Below, piece by piece: positions 39,326 through 39,899 of a stretch of DNA of 39,899 bases (positions are counted from its first letter, which is position 1; each line of letters opens with the position of its first letter). Below the pieces are notes generated by a model. The model had not been told where the DNA came from. It made no database searches and was given only the letters and a program-made list of their open reading frames with translations. A program made the translations under genes and the position numbers. The stretch is from Flavobacteriaceae bacterium (lineage in GTDB: Bacteria; Bacteroidota; Bacteroidia; Flavobacteriales; Flavobacteriaceae), in assembly GCA_002707745.1 (NCBI GenBank), contig PANU01000026.1:1-39899 (forward strand), written 5' to 3'.

Positions 39326-39899
39326 TAGAAACAGCGCAAAATGTCAACATTGCGCAAAACGTTGGGGGAGTAGGAGAACGGGTGTTGGCTTTTATTGTAG
39401 ATTATTTTATTATTTTTTGCTACATCTTCGTGGTATCTATTGCTATTTCAGCCTTACCCTTAGATAGCGATTATATGCTAATTGTGTATATGACCGCGGG
39501 TTTGCCCATTTTTACATACAGTTTGTTGTGGGAAACGTTCTGGAACGGAAGAAGCCCTGGAAAAGCACTTATGAAGCTGCGCGTTGTAAAACTGGATGGG
39601 TCTAAACCTGCATTTTCAAATTATTTTATTCGTTGGTTATTGCGCATTATAGATGTAACTATAACAAGCGGAGCACTGGCACTTGTTACGGTGTTGTTAA
39701 ATGGAAAAGGCCAGCGGTTGGGAGATATAGCCGCAGCTACTACTGTAATTACCGAAAAGAAAACCATGAGTCTTTCCCAAACCCTGGTTTTAGATTTGCC
39801 GGATGACTACACTCCAAAATATCCCCAGGTTACCGTTTTTACCGATGCAGAAATGAGTACTATTAAAACGCTTTTCTGGGAAGCAAAATACAAAGGAAA
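39310..39899 (+). CDS. RDD-family membrane protein (cut by window end)
   Basis: Not in the track because it runs off the window. From the ATG at 39310 it reads MDNFQIETAQNVNIAQNVGG, then the RDD signature GERVLAFIVDYFIIFCYIF with Arg and two Asp-type positions, NGRSPGKALMKLRVVKLDG, and RWLLRIIDVTITSG. About 196 codons are visible with three to four TM helices; the tail beyond the RDD domain is cytoplasmic. RDD proteins are small transport or sensing membrane proteins of unclear function. It is divergent from spoIIM, the usual Bacteroidota arrangement. Confidence 0.9.
   Translation, partial: MDNFQIETAQNVNIAQNVGGVGERVLAFIVDYFIIFCYIFVVSIAISALPLDSDYMLIVYMTAGLPIFTYSLLWETFWNGRSPGKALMKLRVVKLDGSKPAFSNYFIRWLLRIIDVTITSGALALVTVLLNGKGQRLGDIAAATTVITEKKTMSLSQTLVLDLPDDYTPKYPQVTVFTDAEMSTIKTLFWEAKYKG

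Noticed and set aside
1-39899. Mobile elements, prophage, CRISPR arrays, tRNA or rRNA genes
   Set aside because: No transposase, integrase, repeat-spacer array, cloverleaf or rRNA-like sequence was found. The only repeats are short local ones, described above.

Overview
The window looks like chromosomal DNA from a marine-type member of the Flavobacteriaceae (Bacteroidota). Supporting signs are the low GC content, the near absence of Shine-Dalgarno sites, many promoter -7 elements of the TAnnTTTG/TAnnTTCG type, a subtilase with a type IX secretion (T9SS) C-terminal sorting domain, and several families typical of this group (DUF2141, DUF4350, DUF4129, TIGR00266, SatD/DUF3307). I see no rRNA, tRNA, CRISPR array, phage or insertion sequence. 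Most of the window is ordinary core genome.

Layout. 1-5.4 kb: the N-terminus of a secreted protein, an Smr-domain protein, a Ca-repeat lipoprotein, a cysteine desulfurase, a DinB-like/YihY pair and a DJ-1/PfpI protein, closed by a strong bidirectional terminator. 5.4-9.4 kb: a small acidic protein and aroB, divergent from proline dehydrogenase, then a TIGR00266 protein and a 65-aa protein. 9.4-11.0 kb: oxyR and a DUF2141 protein. 11.2-16.15 kb (minus strand): a tightly overlapping operon DUF4129-DUF4350-MoxR ATPase-DUF58, ending in a frameshifted DUF1648 gene and a decayed DoxX-like relic. 16.5-19.3 kb: lpdA and pabB. 19.4-26.1 kb: satD-DUF3307-tilS-dsbD-CocE hydrolase, preceded by a striking array of inverted half-sites. 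26.2-31.2 kb: a candidate minus-strand small RNA and a sugar-phosphate cluster (pfkA, gapA, BadF/BcrA-type sugar kinase, pgi). 31.3-33.8 kb: the T9SS subtilase. 33.9-37.3 kb: a possible signalling module (a Cys-containing 124-aa protein, two paralogous 7-TM proteins, a histidine kinase and a LuxR-type regulator). 37.4-39.9 kb: a membrane protein and SpoIIM on the minus strand, divergent from an RDD protein cut by the window end.

How the parts relate. The MoxR/DUF58 operon at 11-16 kb and the membrane protein/SpoIIM/RDD genes at 37-40 kb look like two halves of one conserved Bacteroidota locus, separated here by about 21 kb. The most interesting uncharacterised items are: the SatD (cyclase-like fold plus HTH)/DUF3307 pair with its operator array; the 7-TM/histidine kinase module; the candidate small RNA before pfkA, where a G-U wobble and a U-tract favour the minus strand; and a 14-bp tandem repeat that multiplies a -7 element in front of pgi. 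All functional statements come from reading motifs by eye. No database search was run.
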